Assembly (NCBI GenBank): GCA_020721065.1
Contig: DYNM01000003.1
Coordinates: forward strand, 62,001-126,000
Reading direction: 5' to 3'
DNA length: 64,000 nucleotides
DNA from: Thiocystis violascens
GTDB lineage: Bacteria; Pseudomonadota; Gammaproteobacteria; Chromatiales; Chromatiaceae
Made by a program: the position numbers and the translations under genes. Positions 9,479-18,291 of this stretch are shown piece after piece. The notes under the pieces are model-generated. The model was given only the letters and a program-made list of their open reading frames with translations. It was not told where the DNA came from and did not search any database. Positions within the stretch are counted from its first letter, which is position 1. Each line of letters starts with the position of its first letter.

Positions 9479-12400
9479 TTATTGTGGGTTAGGAGCCAGT
9501 TTTACGCGAAACCACAATGAATATAATGCCGGTAAAAACAGCAAAGTTATTGCAGTTCCTGCAATGATGCCGCCAATTAACACATACGCCAGCGGCCCCC
9601 AAAAGGTATCGCTCGCCAGCGGAGTGAAGGCGAACACCGCAGCCGCTGCCGTCAACACCACCGGTCGCGCCCGCTGCACGGTCGCCTCCACCACCGCTGC
9701 GGATTTTTCCATGCCTTGCGCGAGGTTATCTTCAATTTGTTTGGCGAGAATCAAGGTGTTACGCATCAAAATCCCCGCCAATCCAATCAAACCGAGCAGC
9801 GCGACAAAACCAAACGGTTTATCTGCCACCAGCAGCGTGATTGCCGCGCCAATCACGCCCAGCGGCGCAGTCGCTACAACCATCAACATGCCGGCAAAGC
9901 TGCGCATTTGCAGCATGATGAGCGTCAACATCAGCACCAGCATGATCGGCTGCACCCGCTGAATCGACACATCCGCCTTGCTGGATTGCTCCACCGCGCC
10001 GCCAATGTCGATGCGATAGCCCGGCGGCAACTGCGCCCGCAGCGGTTCTAATTGCGCCCAAATCGCGGCGGTCACATCTGGCGGCTGCGCGGCGTGAACT
10101 TCGGCATTAACGCCAATAAATGGCTCGCGGTTGTAGCGTTTCAGCACCGGGTCTTCAAATTCCAGCGTCAACTCGCCCACCTGCGCCAGCGTCACCGTGT
10201 GTCCATTTTGGGTTTTGAGCGGCAAATCCGCCAGATTCGGCGGCGGCGCAGTGCCGCGTAACACCAATTGCACGGCGCGAATGTCCTCGCGCACTTCGGT
10301 AGCAATCACGCCGGAGAGTTCGTACTGGAGTTGGATGGCGAGATCACGCGGCGTCAGTCCCAGCAGGCGCAGTCGGGCGGGATCAAGTTGCAGCCGCACC
10401 ACCGGCACCCGTTCACCCCATTCGAGATGCGCGTCAGCGGTGTGGGGATGCGCGGCGACCTGAGCGCGTACCTGTTCAGCGAGCTGGCGCAGGCGCACCG
10501 GATCAGGGCCGAGCACGCGGAAACTCACCGGCCAAATCACCGGCGGGCCGTACAGCAATTTCTGCACCCGCACCCGCGCTTCGGGGAATTCACCGGCATC
10601 AATATGGGTTTGCAGCCGCGTCATCAGGGCATCGCGGGCGGTCGGATCGTCTGCGACTGCGATCAATTTGGCGAACGCTGGATTGGGCAATTCGGGATTG
10701 AGCGCGAGGAAAAAGCGCGGCGCACCCGCACCGATATAAGTTGAGAGCGAACGCACACCGGGCGCGTCGTGAATAATCGCCTCCACGCGCTCGCTCACGG
10801 CGGTGGTGAGCGCCACGCTGCTGCCTTCGGGTAGATAAATATCCACCAACACTTCAGGGCGATCCGAGCTGGGGAAAAATTGCTTTTGCACCGGTCCTGC
10901 CAGCGCGGCGATGGAAAGCGCCAACACGCCAAAGGTGCCGGTCACGATGAGGATTTTGTAGCGCACGCAGCCGCGAATCAGGCTGCGGAGGCGGCGATAT
11001 AACGGCGTGGCGTAGGGAGATAAATGATGAGCCTCTTTTTCTATTGCATCACTCTTTACAATCGGGTGGCTTTTTAATAGCAACGTTCCTAAATATGGCG
11101 TGAAAGTTACCGCCACCAGCCATGACACCAGCAAAGCAAACGCCAATACCCAAAAGATATTACCGGCGTATTCACCGACGCCAGATTGTGCAAAACCAAT
11201 TGGCACAAATCCCACCACCGTTACCAGCGTGCCACTCAACATTGGCGCTGCCGTTACCGTCCACGCATGAGCTGCCGCTCGTAAACGATCCCAGCCTTCC
11301 TCCATTTTGACCAGCATCATCTCAATCGCAATGATCGCATCATCCACTAATAGCCCCAGCGCAATAATTAACGCGCCGAGCGACACCCGATCTAAATTAA
11401 CGCCGCGCATTAACATCAATAAAAACGTTAAACCCAGCGTGAGTGGAATCGCAATGCCAACAATTAAACCCGCTCGCCAACCCAACGCAATAAAACTAAT
11501 CAGCATCACTACGCCGACTGCGACTAAAAATTTAATCTGAAATAAATTCACAGCGCGGGAAATCGCATCGGCTTGATTGGTGAGCGGCGTTAAATGAAAT
11601 CCCAATGGCAAATCGGTTTCCAATTGGGTAATGAATTCCGCCAAGCGAGCGCCGAGGTCTAAACCGTTTTGACCCGCTTGCATCACCACGCCGAGCAGCA
11701 CTGCGTCCTCACCGCCCGCTCGAATGATGTAACCGGGCGGGTCTTCATAACCGCGCTGCACTTCGGCGATCTCGCCCAATTGGAACAAACGCTCGCCGAC
11801 GCGCAGCGGCACCGCTTTGATTGCTTCGAGATCGTCCAATGCGCCACTCAAGCGCAGCGCCAAGCGCGGTCCAACGGTTTCCACTACGCCGGCTGGCAGC
11901 AATTGGTTTTGTGCCTCCAGCGCCTCCTTGACGGCCAGCGCAGTGATGCCGAGTGCTGCCAAACGTGTCGCATCAAGATCAATAAAAATCCGCTGCGGAC
12001 GTTCACCCAACACCCGCGCCTTTTGCACTCCCGCCACTCGCGCCAGCCGATCCCGAATCTGCTCGGCCTCGCGCACGAGCTGGCGCGGCGGCAACTTGGG
12101 AGCTGAAAGCGCGTACAGCGCAAAATACACATCAGCAAAATCATCATTGACGAACGGACCGAGGACGCCGTTGGGCAACTTGCCCACTTCGTCGCTCATG
12201 CGTTTGCGGATTTGATAAAACAGATCGGGGACGCGGGGCGAGGGCGTGTAATCCTGAAATTCAACCAGCATGTCGATGCGACCGGGGCGGGCGGTGGTCT
12301 CGACGCGATAAAAATACTCCACCTCGGTGATGCGCTTTTCCAGCGGATCGGCAACCAGTCGCTGCATCTGTTCCGCGCTGGCACCCGGCCACAGCGCCGA

Positions 12401-12550
12401 CACCACCAGCACCCGCATCGTGAATGCGGGGTCTTCTGCCCGTCCTAAATGGGTAAATGCCAACGTGCCTGCGATGGCGGTGGCGAGAATAAAAAAGAGG
12501 GTGACGGAGCGTTCGCGGACGGCTAATGCCGATAAATTGAAGCTGCTCAT
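9479..12550 (-). CDS. RND-family efflux permease (HAE1 type)
   Basis: This 1023-residue inner-membrane proton/substrate antiporter has the length and duplicated layout of AcrB relatives: a first helix near residue 15, a large periplasmic loop, a six-helix block, then the repeat. The helix-4 proton-relay pair is present in GLLVDDAIIAIEMM, and the VNLDRVSLGALIIALG segment precedes it. The conserved RPVVLTAAAAVFAFTPL motif lies near the C-terminus. Its ATG overlaps the stop of the adaptor gene in an ATGA arrangement, so the two are coupled. No outer-membrane TolC-type gene is in the cluster. The substrate is unknown. The segment at about 11030-11640 has lower GC than the flanks. Confidence 0.92.
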   Translation of the reverse strand: MSSFNLSALAVRERSVTLFFILATAIAGTLAFTHLGRAEDPAFTMRVLVVSALWPGASAEQMQRLVADPLEKRITEVEYFYRVETTARPGRIDMLVEFQDYTPSPRVPDLFYQIRKRMSDEVGKLPNGVLGPFVNDDFADVYFALYALSAPKLPPRQLVREAEQIRDRLARVAGVQKARVLGERPQRIFIDLDATRLAALGITALAVKEALEAQNQLLPAGVVETVGPRLALRLSGALDDLEAIKAVPLRVGERLFQLGEIAEVQRGYEDPPGYIIRAGGEDAVLLGVVMQAGQNGLDLGARLAEFITQLETDLPLGFHLTPLTNQADAISRAVNLFQIKFLVAVGVVMLISFIALGWRAGLIVGIAIPLTLGLTFLLMLMRGVNLDRVSLGALIIALGLLVDDAIIAIEMMLVKMEEGWDRLRAAAHAWTVTAAPMLSGTLVTVVGFVPIGFAQSGVGEYAGNIFWVLAFALLVSWLVAVTFTPYLGTLLLKSHPIVKSDAIEKEAHHLSPYATPLYRRLRSLIRGCVRYKILIVTGTFGVLALSIAALAGPVQKQFFPSSDRPEVLVDIYLPEGSSVALTTAVSERVEAIIHDAPGVRSLSTYIGAGAPRFFLALNPELPNPAFAKLIAVADDPTARDALMTRLQTHIDAGEFPEARVRVQKLLYGPPVIWPVSFRVLGPDPVRLRQLAEQVRAQVAAHPHTADAHLEWGERVPVVRLQLDPARLRLLGLTPRDLAIQLQYELSGVIATEVREDIRAVQLVLRGTAPPPNLADLPLKTQNGHTVTLAQVGELTLEFEDPVLKRYNREPFIGVNAEVHAAQPPDVTAAIWAQLEPLRAQLPPGYRIDIGGAVEQSSKADVSIQRVQPIMLVLMLTLIMLQMRSFAGMLMVVATAPLGVIGAAITLLVADKPFGFVALLGLIGLAGILMRNTLILAKQIEDNLAQGMEKSAAVVEATVQRARPVVLTAAAAVFAFTPLASDTFWGPLAYVLIGGIIAGTAITLLFLPALYSLWFRVKLAPNPQ

Positions 12551-13629
12551 GGCGTCCGCACCCGCACAGTTTGTCCAGGTAACAGCCGATCCACGCCGAG
12601 CGCCACGACTGGCGTTCCCGGCGCAAGCGTGGTTTGAATTTCAGCAAATTCGCCGTCAATGCCCACAATCGTCACCGGCTCCGGCTGCACCTGACCATCA
12701 GCGATGCGCCACAGCACCGCGCCTTGTCCCTGTTCCAAAATCGCCCCCAGCGGCACCCGCAAACGCGGTGCGGTTGACGGTGCCGCAAAATGCAGCGTCA
12801 CCGTCGTGCCCAATGCCAACGCTGGCGCAACCGGCGGTTCATGCAGCACTTGCTCGTCACCGCCACTGTCCACCTGATACCGCGCCAGCCAAGTCCGCGT
12901 CAGCGGATCAGCCGTCGCGGCGAGTTCACGCAACGTCACCGGCAGCATTGCCGTACTGCCAAACGGTTGCGCAGTAGCGGTGGACGGCAAGCTGGCGCGG
13001 CGATCTTCCGGCACTGCGACCACGATCTCCCGCGCTCCCGCTTCCGCCACCACCGCCAACGGTTGACCGGCGCTGACGATCTGCCCGTGTTGCCCACTCA
13101 CCGCCACAATCACACCCGCCACTGGCGCAGTCAGCGTGGCATAAGCAATGGCATTGACGGCTTGTTTCAACGCCGCTTGCGCAGCAATCAACTGTTCACT
13201 GGCAGCGCGAGCGGCGGTATTAGCGCGGTCATAATCCTGTTGGCTCACCAACTTTTTGCGCAACAAATCAAGTTGACGCTCGCGCTCCCGCTGGGCGTTT
13301 TCCATCTCAGCACGGGCGCTGGCAACCATCGCCTCCGCTGCGATCTGCTGCTGAATCACATCACGCGGATCAAGGCGAAACAGCATCTGCCCAGCAACCA
13401 CCTGATCGCCGATTTCCACCGCCCGCTCCTGAATGGCACCGCCCAGCCGAAACGCCAGCGGAATCTCGTGACGCGCCTGCACGGTGCCGGTGAGATGCCA
13501 GCGCAGCGTGGGAATGCTGCTCACCTGCGTCGTCACCACCCAAGGTGCGGCATCCTCAGCCAGCGCCAGCGGCATCATCACCGCCCACGCCAATCCAATC
13601 ACCACCTGCCAACTGTGCTGCCATCTCAT
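12547..13629 (-). CDS. RND efflux periplasmic adaptor (membrane fusion protein)
   Basis: The adaptor joins the RND pump to an outer-membrane channel. The 360-residue protein has a signal peptide ending near ALAED, a split lipoyl domain ([20 protein letters not shown] early and [22 protein letters not shown] later), an alpha-helical hairpin rich in Arg/Glu/Ala between them, and beta-barrel domains after residue 200. The chosen ATG (13627-13629) overlaps the metG stop in an ATGA junction. A start further upstream would run into metG coding sequence without need. The coupling suggests expression from the metG promoter. Confidence 0.9.
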   Translation of the reverse strand: MRWQHSWQVVIGLAWAVMMPLALAEDAAPWVVTTQVSSIPTLRWHLTGTVQARHEIPLAFRLGGAIQERAVEIGDQVVAGQMLFRLDPRDVIQQQIAAEAMVASARAEMENAQRERERQLDLLRKKLVSQQDYDRANTAARAASEQLIAAQAALKQAVNAIAYATLTAPVAGVIVAVSGQHGQIVSAGQPLAVVAEAGAREIVVAVPEDRRASLPSTATAQPFGSTAMLPVTLRELAATADPLTRTWLARYQVDSGGDEQVLHEPPVAPALALGTTVTLHFAAPSTAPRLRVPLGAILEQGQGAVLWRIADGQVQPEPVTIVGIDGEFAEIQTTLAPGTPVVALGVDRLLPGQTVRVRTP

Positions 13630-15659
13630 TTGACCCGCATCCCCGGCTCCGCGCCGCAATCTGGACTCAATAAAAACAACTCTTTACCGCCCGCTCCCGC
13701 CGCCAACACCATGCCCTCAGAAACGCCAAACCGCATCTTGCGCGGCGCGAGATTGGCAACCATGACGGTCAAACGCCCTTCCAACGTTTGGGGATCGTAA
13801 GCAGAGCGAATGCCAGCAAACACGTTGCGCGTCTCGCCGCCGAGGTCGAGCGTTAATTGCAACAATTTATCCGCGCCTTCCACCAATTTTGCCTCTTTAA
13901 TCAACGCGATGCGCAGATCAACTTGTGCAAAAGTATCGTAATCAATCGGTGCTGCCAGCGGCGCGACGGCGACAGCCGGAGCTGGCGCTGCAACCGGAGC
14001 CGCAACGGTTAAATCCTCGGTTGACGCCGCCAGCATCGCCGCGATTTGTGCCGGATCGACGCGAGTCAACAGCGGTTTGAATGGCGCGATCTGGTGCGCC
14101 AACAACGGCGTTGCCAATTCCGCCCACGTTAATGGTGCAACCTGTAAAAAGGCTTCAGAATCCGCTGCCGTGCCGGGCAAAATTGGGCGCAAATACCCAA
14201 TTAAAATGCGAAATAAGTTAATTCCCATTGAGCAAATTGCTTGCAATTCAATTTCACGTCCGGGCTGTTTCGCAATCACCCACGGCGCTTGTTCATCAAT
14301 GTATTGATTGGCACGATCTGCGAGCGCCATGATGTCACGCACGGCGCGATTAAATTCGCGTTGTTCATACGCAGCAGCAATTGCATCACCAGCAGCGATG
14401 AATTCTGCAAATAAATTCGGCTCTGCCAAAGTCGCTGCCAATTGCCCATCAAACCCTTTCTGAATAAATCCGGCGCAGCGGCTGGCGATATTCACCACTT
14501 TACCGACCAAATCGGAATTAACGCGAGCGGTGAAATCCGCCAAGTTCAAATCAATATCATCCACCCCGGAGCCGAGTTTGGCGGCAAAATAATAGCGCAG
14601 ATATTCGGGATTGAGATGATCTAAATAGGTGCGAGCTTTAATAAAGGTGCCGCGTGATTTTGACATCTTCTGCCCATCAACGGTTAAAAAGCCGTGCGCA
14701 AAAATGGCGCTGGGCGTGCGGAATCCAGCGCCATGCAGCATCGCTGGAAAAAACAGCGCGTGAAAATAAATGATGTCTTTGCCAATGAAATGATACAGCT
14801 CGGCAGTGGCATCTGCTGCCCAAAATTGCGCAAAATCTAATCCGCTCGTGCGGTCGCACAAATTCTGAAAACTGGCTAAATAACCAATGGGCGCATCCAG
14901 CCAGACGTAAAAGAATTTGCCGGGATGATCGGGAATTTCAAAGCCAAAATAAGGCGCGTCGCGGGAAATATCCCATTCTTGCAAGCCAGCGGTGAACCAT
15001 TCATCTAATTTGTTGGCGACTTCTTTTTGTAAACTGCCGCTGCGCGTCCAATCGCGCAGCATGGTTTCAAAATCGCGCAAGCGAAAGAAATAATGCTCAG
15101 AGTCGCGCTGTTCTGGTACGGCACCAGAAACCGCTGAACGCGGATTTTTTAATTCGGCAGGTGAATAGCTCGCGCCGCAGGCTTCGCAATTGTCGCCGTA
15201 TTGATCGGCAGCGCCACATTTTGGACATTCGCCTTTAATAAACCGATCCGGTAAAAACATGTGTTCAATGGGATCGTAGGCTTGTGTAATGGTGCGTTGG
15301 GCAATATGTCCGGCGTCACGATTGCGGCTATAAATTAAGTTGGCAAAATGCTGATTTTCTGGTGAATGGGTCGAATGATAATTATCAAAGCCAATCCGAA
15401 ATGCGGCGAAATCGGCTTGATGTTCGGCGGCAATGCGGGCAATTAACGCTTCGGGTGCGATGCCTTCTTGCCGCGCTCGCAACATAATTGGCGTACCGTG
15501 CGCATCATCCGCGCAAACGTACCAACAGTGATGTCCGCGCATCTTTTGAAAACGCGCCCAAATATCTGTTTGAATGTATTCAACCAGATGGCCGAGATGA
15601 ATCGGGCCGTTGGCATAAGGAAGGGCGCTGGTAATGAGAATTTGGCGGGGTTGATTCAT
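13626..15659 (-). CDS. metG: Methionyl-tRNA synthetase
   Basis: MetG charges tRNA-Met and initiator tRNA. The class-I HIGH-type motif lies in [11 protein letters not shown] near residue 20, and four zinc-binding cysteines occur in CPKCG and CEACG near residues 145-160. KMSKSRG lies near residue 333. A C-terminal dimerising tRNA-binding domain (about 575-677) begins [13 protein letters not shown]. The length of 677 equals that of E. coli MetG. It faces mrp across a 214-base divergent region, the same neighbour as in E. coli. The two efflux genes follow it with overlapping stop/start codons. Confidence 0.97.
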   Translation of the reverse strand: MNQPRQILITSALPYANGPIHLGHLVEYIQTDIWARFQKMRGHHCWYVCADDAHGTPIMLRARQEGIAPEALIARIAAEHQADFAAFRIGFDNYHSTHSPENQHFANLIYSRNRDAGHIAQRTITQAYDPIEHMFLPDRFIKGECPKCGAADQYGDNCEACGASYSPAELKNPRSAVSGAVPEQRDSEHYFFRLRDFETMLRDWTRSGSLQKEVANKLDEWFTAGLQEWDISRDAPYFGFEIPDHPGKFFYVWLDAPIGYLASFQNLCDRTSGLDFAQFWAADATAELYHFIGKDIIYFHALFFPAMLHGAGFRTPSAIFAHGFLTVDGQKMSKSRGTFIKARTYLDHLNPEYLRYYFAAKLGSGVDDIDLNLADFTARVNSDLVGKVVNIASRCAGFIQKGFDGQLAATLAEPNLFAEFIAAGDAIAAAYEQREFNRAVRDIMALADRANQYIDEQAPWVIAKQPGREIELQAICSMGINLFRILIGYLRPILPGTAADSEAFLQVAPLTWAELATPLLAHQIAPFKPLLTRVDPAQIAAMLAASTEDLTVAAPVAAPAPAVAVAPLAAPIDYDTFAQVDLRIALIKEAKLVEGADKLLQLTLDLGGETRNVFAGIRSAYDPQTLEGRLTVMVANLAPRKMRFGVSEGMVLAAGAGGKELFLLSPDCGAEPGMRVK

Positions 15660-15873
15660 AAGAAAATGGCTCGGTTCACACGCGATCTTAAAGGAGTGAA
15701 ATTATCGCACGGTCGGCGGCACTGTCGCTGAATCGGGCTGGCGCTGCGGATTGAATTGATCGTGACTGCTACCATGCTATTGAGATCATCCGATCAGCGG
15801 TGTTGCGCTGAACACCATCGCTGATTTTCGCCCGTGTTACTGCGGGTATCTTGTTGTTTATTGGAGTGTTTGC

Positions 15874-16965
15874 ATGTCTGAAGTGACAAAAGAAGCGATT
15901 GAAGCTGCGATTAAAGGCTACGTTGAACCGCATTTGGGGCGCGATCTGGTGGCGGCGCACGCGATTAAACACATCCAGATCGACGGCGAGCAGGTGCGGG
16001 TGGAGATCGTGCTCGGTTTTCCGGCCAAAGGGGTACAGGCCGCAATCGCTGACGCAGTCAAGGCGTTGGTGCTGGCGGTGGACGGGGTCGCCAACGCCGA
16101 GGTGACGGTGGGGTGGGAGATCAAGGCGCACTCGGTGCAAAAATCGCTCAAACCGATTGATAACGTTAAAAATATCATCGCAGTTGCTTCCGGCAAGGGT
16201 GGCGTCGGTAAATCCACGACGGCGGTGAATTTGGCGCTGGCGCTGGCGGCGGAGGGTGCAACCGTCGGCATTCTTGACGCGGATATTTATGGCCCGTCGC
16301 AGCCGCGAATGCTCGGCATCAGCGGTAAACCGGAATCCAAAGACGGCAACAGTTTGGAGCCGATGACCAGTTATCACCTGCAAGCGATGTCGATTGGATT
16401 TTTGATTGAAGAAGAAACGCCGATGATTTGGCGCGGGCCGATGGTGACGCAGGCGCTCGAACAATTATTGAACGATACCAACTGGTCAAACCTTGATTAT
16501 CTGGTGATTGATTTGCCGCCAGGCACTGGTGACACGCAGTTGACGCTGGCGCAAAAGGTGCCGGTTTCTGGCGCGATTATTGTCACCACGCCGCAAGACA
16601 TCGCGCTGCTGGATGCGCGTAAAGGTTTGAAAATGTTTCAAAAAGTTGAGGTACCGGTGCTCGGCATCGTCGAAAATATGAGCATCCACATCTGCTCAAA
16701 ATGTGGGCACGAGGAGCCGATTTTTGGCAGCGGCGGCGGGCAGAGCATGTCGGATCAATACGGCGTTGAGTTGCTGGGTTCGTTGCCGTTGGAGCTGCAC
16801 ATCCGCGAGGAAACCGACAGCGGCAAGCCGACGGTGGTGGCGCAGCCAGATTGCCGTGCGACGGCAATTTATCGGGAAATTGCCCGCAAAACGGCGGCGA
16901 AGTTATCGCTGCAAGCCAAGGATTATGCGGCGAAATTCCCGCGCATCGTGATTCAAAACAACTAA
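15874..16965 (+). CDS. mrp: Iron-sulfur cluster carrier protein Mrp/ApbC
   Basis: This ParA/MinD-type P-loop protein carries Fe-S clusters to target apoproteins. It has an N-terminal MIP18/DUF59 domain (about residues 5-95), then GKGGVGKSTTAVNLA, the DADIYGPSQPRML segment, and a conserved CSKC pair in HICSKCGHEEP that holds the bridging cluster. The 363-residue length is typical. The ATG has GGAG 8 bases upstream. A strong terminator follows. The last bases of the gene and that terminator are duplicated 1.2 kb downstream, after the PEP-CTERM gene. Confidence 0.96.
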   Translation: MSEVTKEAIEAAIKGYVEPHLGRDLVAAHAIKHIQIDGEQVRVEIVLGFPAKGVQAAIADAVKALVLAVDGVANAEVTVGWEIKAHSVQKSLKPIDNVKNIIAVASGKGGVGKSTTAVNLALALAAEGATVGILDADIYGPSQPRMLGISGKPESKDGNSLEPMTSYHLQAMSIGFLIEEETPMIWRGPMVTQALEQLLNDTNWSNLDYLVIDLPPGTGDTQLTLAQKVPVSGAIIVTTPQDIALLDARKGLKMFQKVEVPVLGIVENMSIHICSKCGHEEPIFGSGGGQSMSDQYGVELLGSLPLELHIREETDSGKPTVVAQPDCRATAIYREIARKTAAKLSLQAKDYAAKFPRIVIQNN

Positions 16966-17038
16966 CCGCTGCGCTGGGTTTGACATAAAAAAACGGCTGG
17001 AATCATTGAATTGATTCCAGCCGTTTTTTTGTGGGTGT
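16943..17038 (+). repeat. 96-bp direct repeat, copy 1 (mrp 3' end plus terminator)
   Basis: This segment holds the last codons of mrp, its TAA and its terminator. It recurs at 18181-18275. The first 33 bases are identical, then two short divergent patches flank the shared hairpin, and both copies end TGGGTGT. Because mrp uses the first part as coding sequence, this copy is probably the source. Confidence 0.9.
16987..17030 (+). terminator. Bidirectional-type terminator after mrp
   Basis: A near-perfect stem, with an A-run then CGGCTGGAATCA pairing with TGATTCCAGCCG then a T7 run, closes a 6-base loop. The A-run on one side and T-run on the other would allow termination from both strands. Confidence 0.85.
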
Positions 17039-17134
17039 AATGTCAGAAAATTTGACACTTTATCCAGCAGCATCTGGCGTTCTTAATGGGTGATTTGTTA
17101 CGTTGAAATGATGATTTATTTAGTTAAATTTATA

Positions 17135-17180
17135 AAACAGCAACTGTTTTACTGGCAATTTTTGGTAACAGCAACTGTTT
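17135..17180 (+). promoter_or_regulatory. Two AACAG-N3-CTGTT palindromes upstream of the lectin gene
   Basis: AAACAG-CAA-CTGTTT (17135-17149) and TAACAG-CAA-CTGTTT (17166-17180) are near-identical palindromes spaced 31 bases centre to centre, about three helical turns. They lie in the 363-base gap between mrp and the PEP-CTERM gene and are good candidates for paired operator sites. No regulator can be named. The rest of the gap is AT-rich with no gene seen. Confidence 0.4.
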
Positions 17181-17328
17181 TTTGTGTCAGAAATTTTTAC
17201 AAAAACAGTTTTTGATCACTTGGTGCGATTATAGAAGATTGTTTTTTTTGAATAAAAAATTTCGGCGCATTTTTTGCATGATAACGGTGATTGACCTTAG
17301 TTCCTCAACTTCACGGAGATTCACGCTA

Positions 17329-18189
17329 ATGAGTACGAAACATGTTTACATCCTTTGCGCAACTGCTTTATTTGCTTCCGCCCAATTCGCACAAGCATCA
17401 GTGATTGACTTTGACAACTTTTCTAATAGCACTGGATTACAACTAAATGGCGACACAGCTCTTGCCGTAGATGATGCTGGTCGCTCCGTGTTGCGTTTAA
17501 CGCCGGCGTTTATGGATCAAAGTGGATCAGTATTTTCAACTGCGCTGATTTCATTAGGTGCTGATGCGTCTTTTAGTACTGCATTTCAATTTCGCATTTC
17601 CGGTTCTGGCGGTATGAGCGATGATACAGATGATATTATCGGAGCAGATGGACTCGTTTTTGTTGCACAAACTGTTGCTAATACTGCTGGTACCCACGGT
17701 GGCGGGATTGGTTATCAATCGCTTATTTCGAGCGTGGGAGTAGAATTTGATACATGGTACAATTCTGATTATGACGACGACGGTAATCATGTTGGCATTG
17801 ATTTGAATGGTGATATGAAAGCAGTGACAGAAACAGATATTTCAACGCCAATGAACAATGGGAGCGTTTGGTCTGCTTGGGTTGATTACAATGGCGCAAC
17901 TGATTTATTAGAAGTCCGTTTAGTAGAAGGTGCTAATGCGGCGCGGTCAATAATTTCAACATTGAGTTATACCGTTGATTTAACAGCCGTTCTTGGCTCT
18001 ACAAATGCCTATTTTGGTTTTACTTCTGGCACTGGTGGTGGTTTTGGTAATCACGACATTCTGAGTTGGGAGCTGGCATCTTCTTATAATCCATTTAATA
18101 ATGTTCCAGAACCATCCATTTTGGCATTGCTGAGTTTAGGTTTTGTTGGAATTGGCGCGATGAAACGCAGAGGGCAACTTGCATCGTGA
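17329..18189 (+). CDS. PEP-CTERM-anchored L-type lectin-like protein
   Basis: This 286-residue exported protein has a signal peptide (residues 1-23, ending QAS). A jelly-roll L-type (legume-like) lectin domain follows at about residues 25-255, with GADGLVFVAQ, VGVEFDTWYNSDYDDDGNH (Asp/Asn metal-binding region) and AYFGFTSGTGGGFGNHDI. The C-terminus, VPEPSILALLSLGFVG plus a basic MKRR end, is a PEP-CTERM sorting signal, normally processed by an exosortase and linked to exopolysaccharide producers. The ATG at 17329 is preferred to upstream in-frame codons because it begins the signal peptide and follows GGAG. The last codons and stop lie in a duplicated piece of mrp. GC is lower than in the flanking genes. 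Confidence 0.82.
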   Translation: MSTKHVYILCATALFASAQFAQASVIDFDNFSNSTGLQLNGDTALAVDDAGRSVLRLTPAFMDQSGSVFSTALISLGADASFSTAFQFRISGSGGMSDDTDDIIGADGLVFVAQTVANTAGTHGGGIGYQSLISSVGVEFDTWYNSDYDDDGNHVGIDLNGDMKAVTETDISTPMNNGSVWSAWVDYNGATDLLEVRLVEGANAARSIISTLSYTVDLTAVLGSTNAYFGFTSGTGGGFGNHDILSWELASSYNPFNNVPEPSILALLSLGFVGIGAMKRRGQLAS

Positions 18190-18275
18190 TTCAAAACAAC
18201 TAACCGCTGCGCTCGTCTTGACATAAAAAACGGCTGGAATCAATGAAATGATTCCAGCCGTTTTTTAATGGGTGT
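18181..18275 (+). repeat. 95-bp direct repeat, copy 2 (after the lectin gene)
   Basis: This is a copy of 16943-17038. It supplies the last two codons and TGA of the lectin gene in a different reading frame from mrp, plus a working terminator. Its presence means the lectin gene is bracketed by direct repeats. Confidence 0.9.
18225..18266 (+). terminator. Terminator between the lectin and diguanylate cyclase genes
   Basis: An A-run plus CGGCTGGAATCA pairs with TGATTCCAGCCG plus T6 around a short loop. It lies between convergent genes and can serve both strands. Confidence 0.8.
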
Positions 18276-18291
18276 GATATTGCAATGATGC

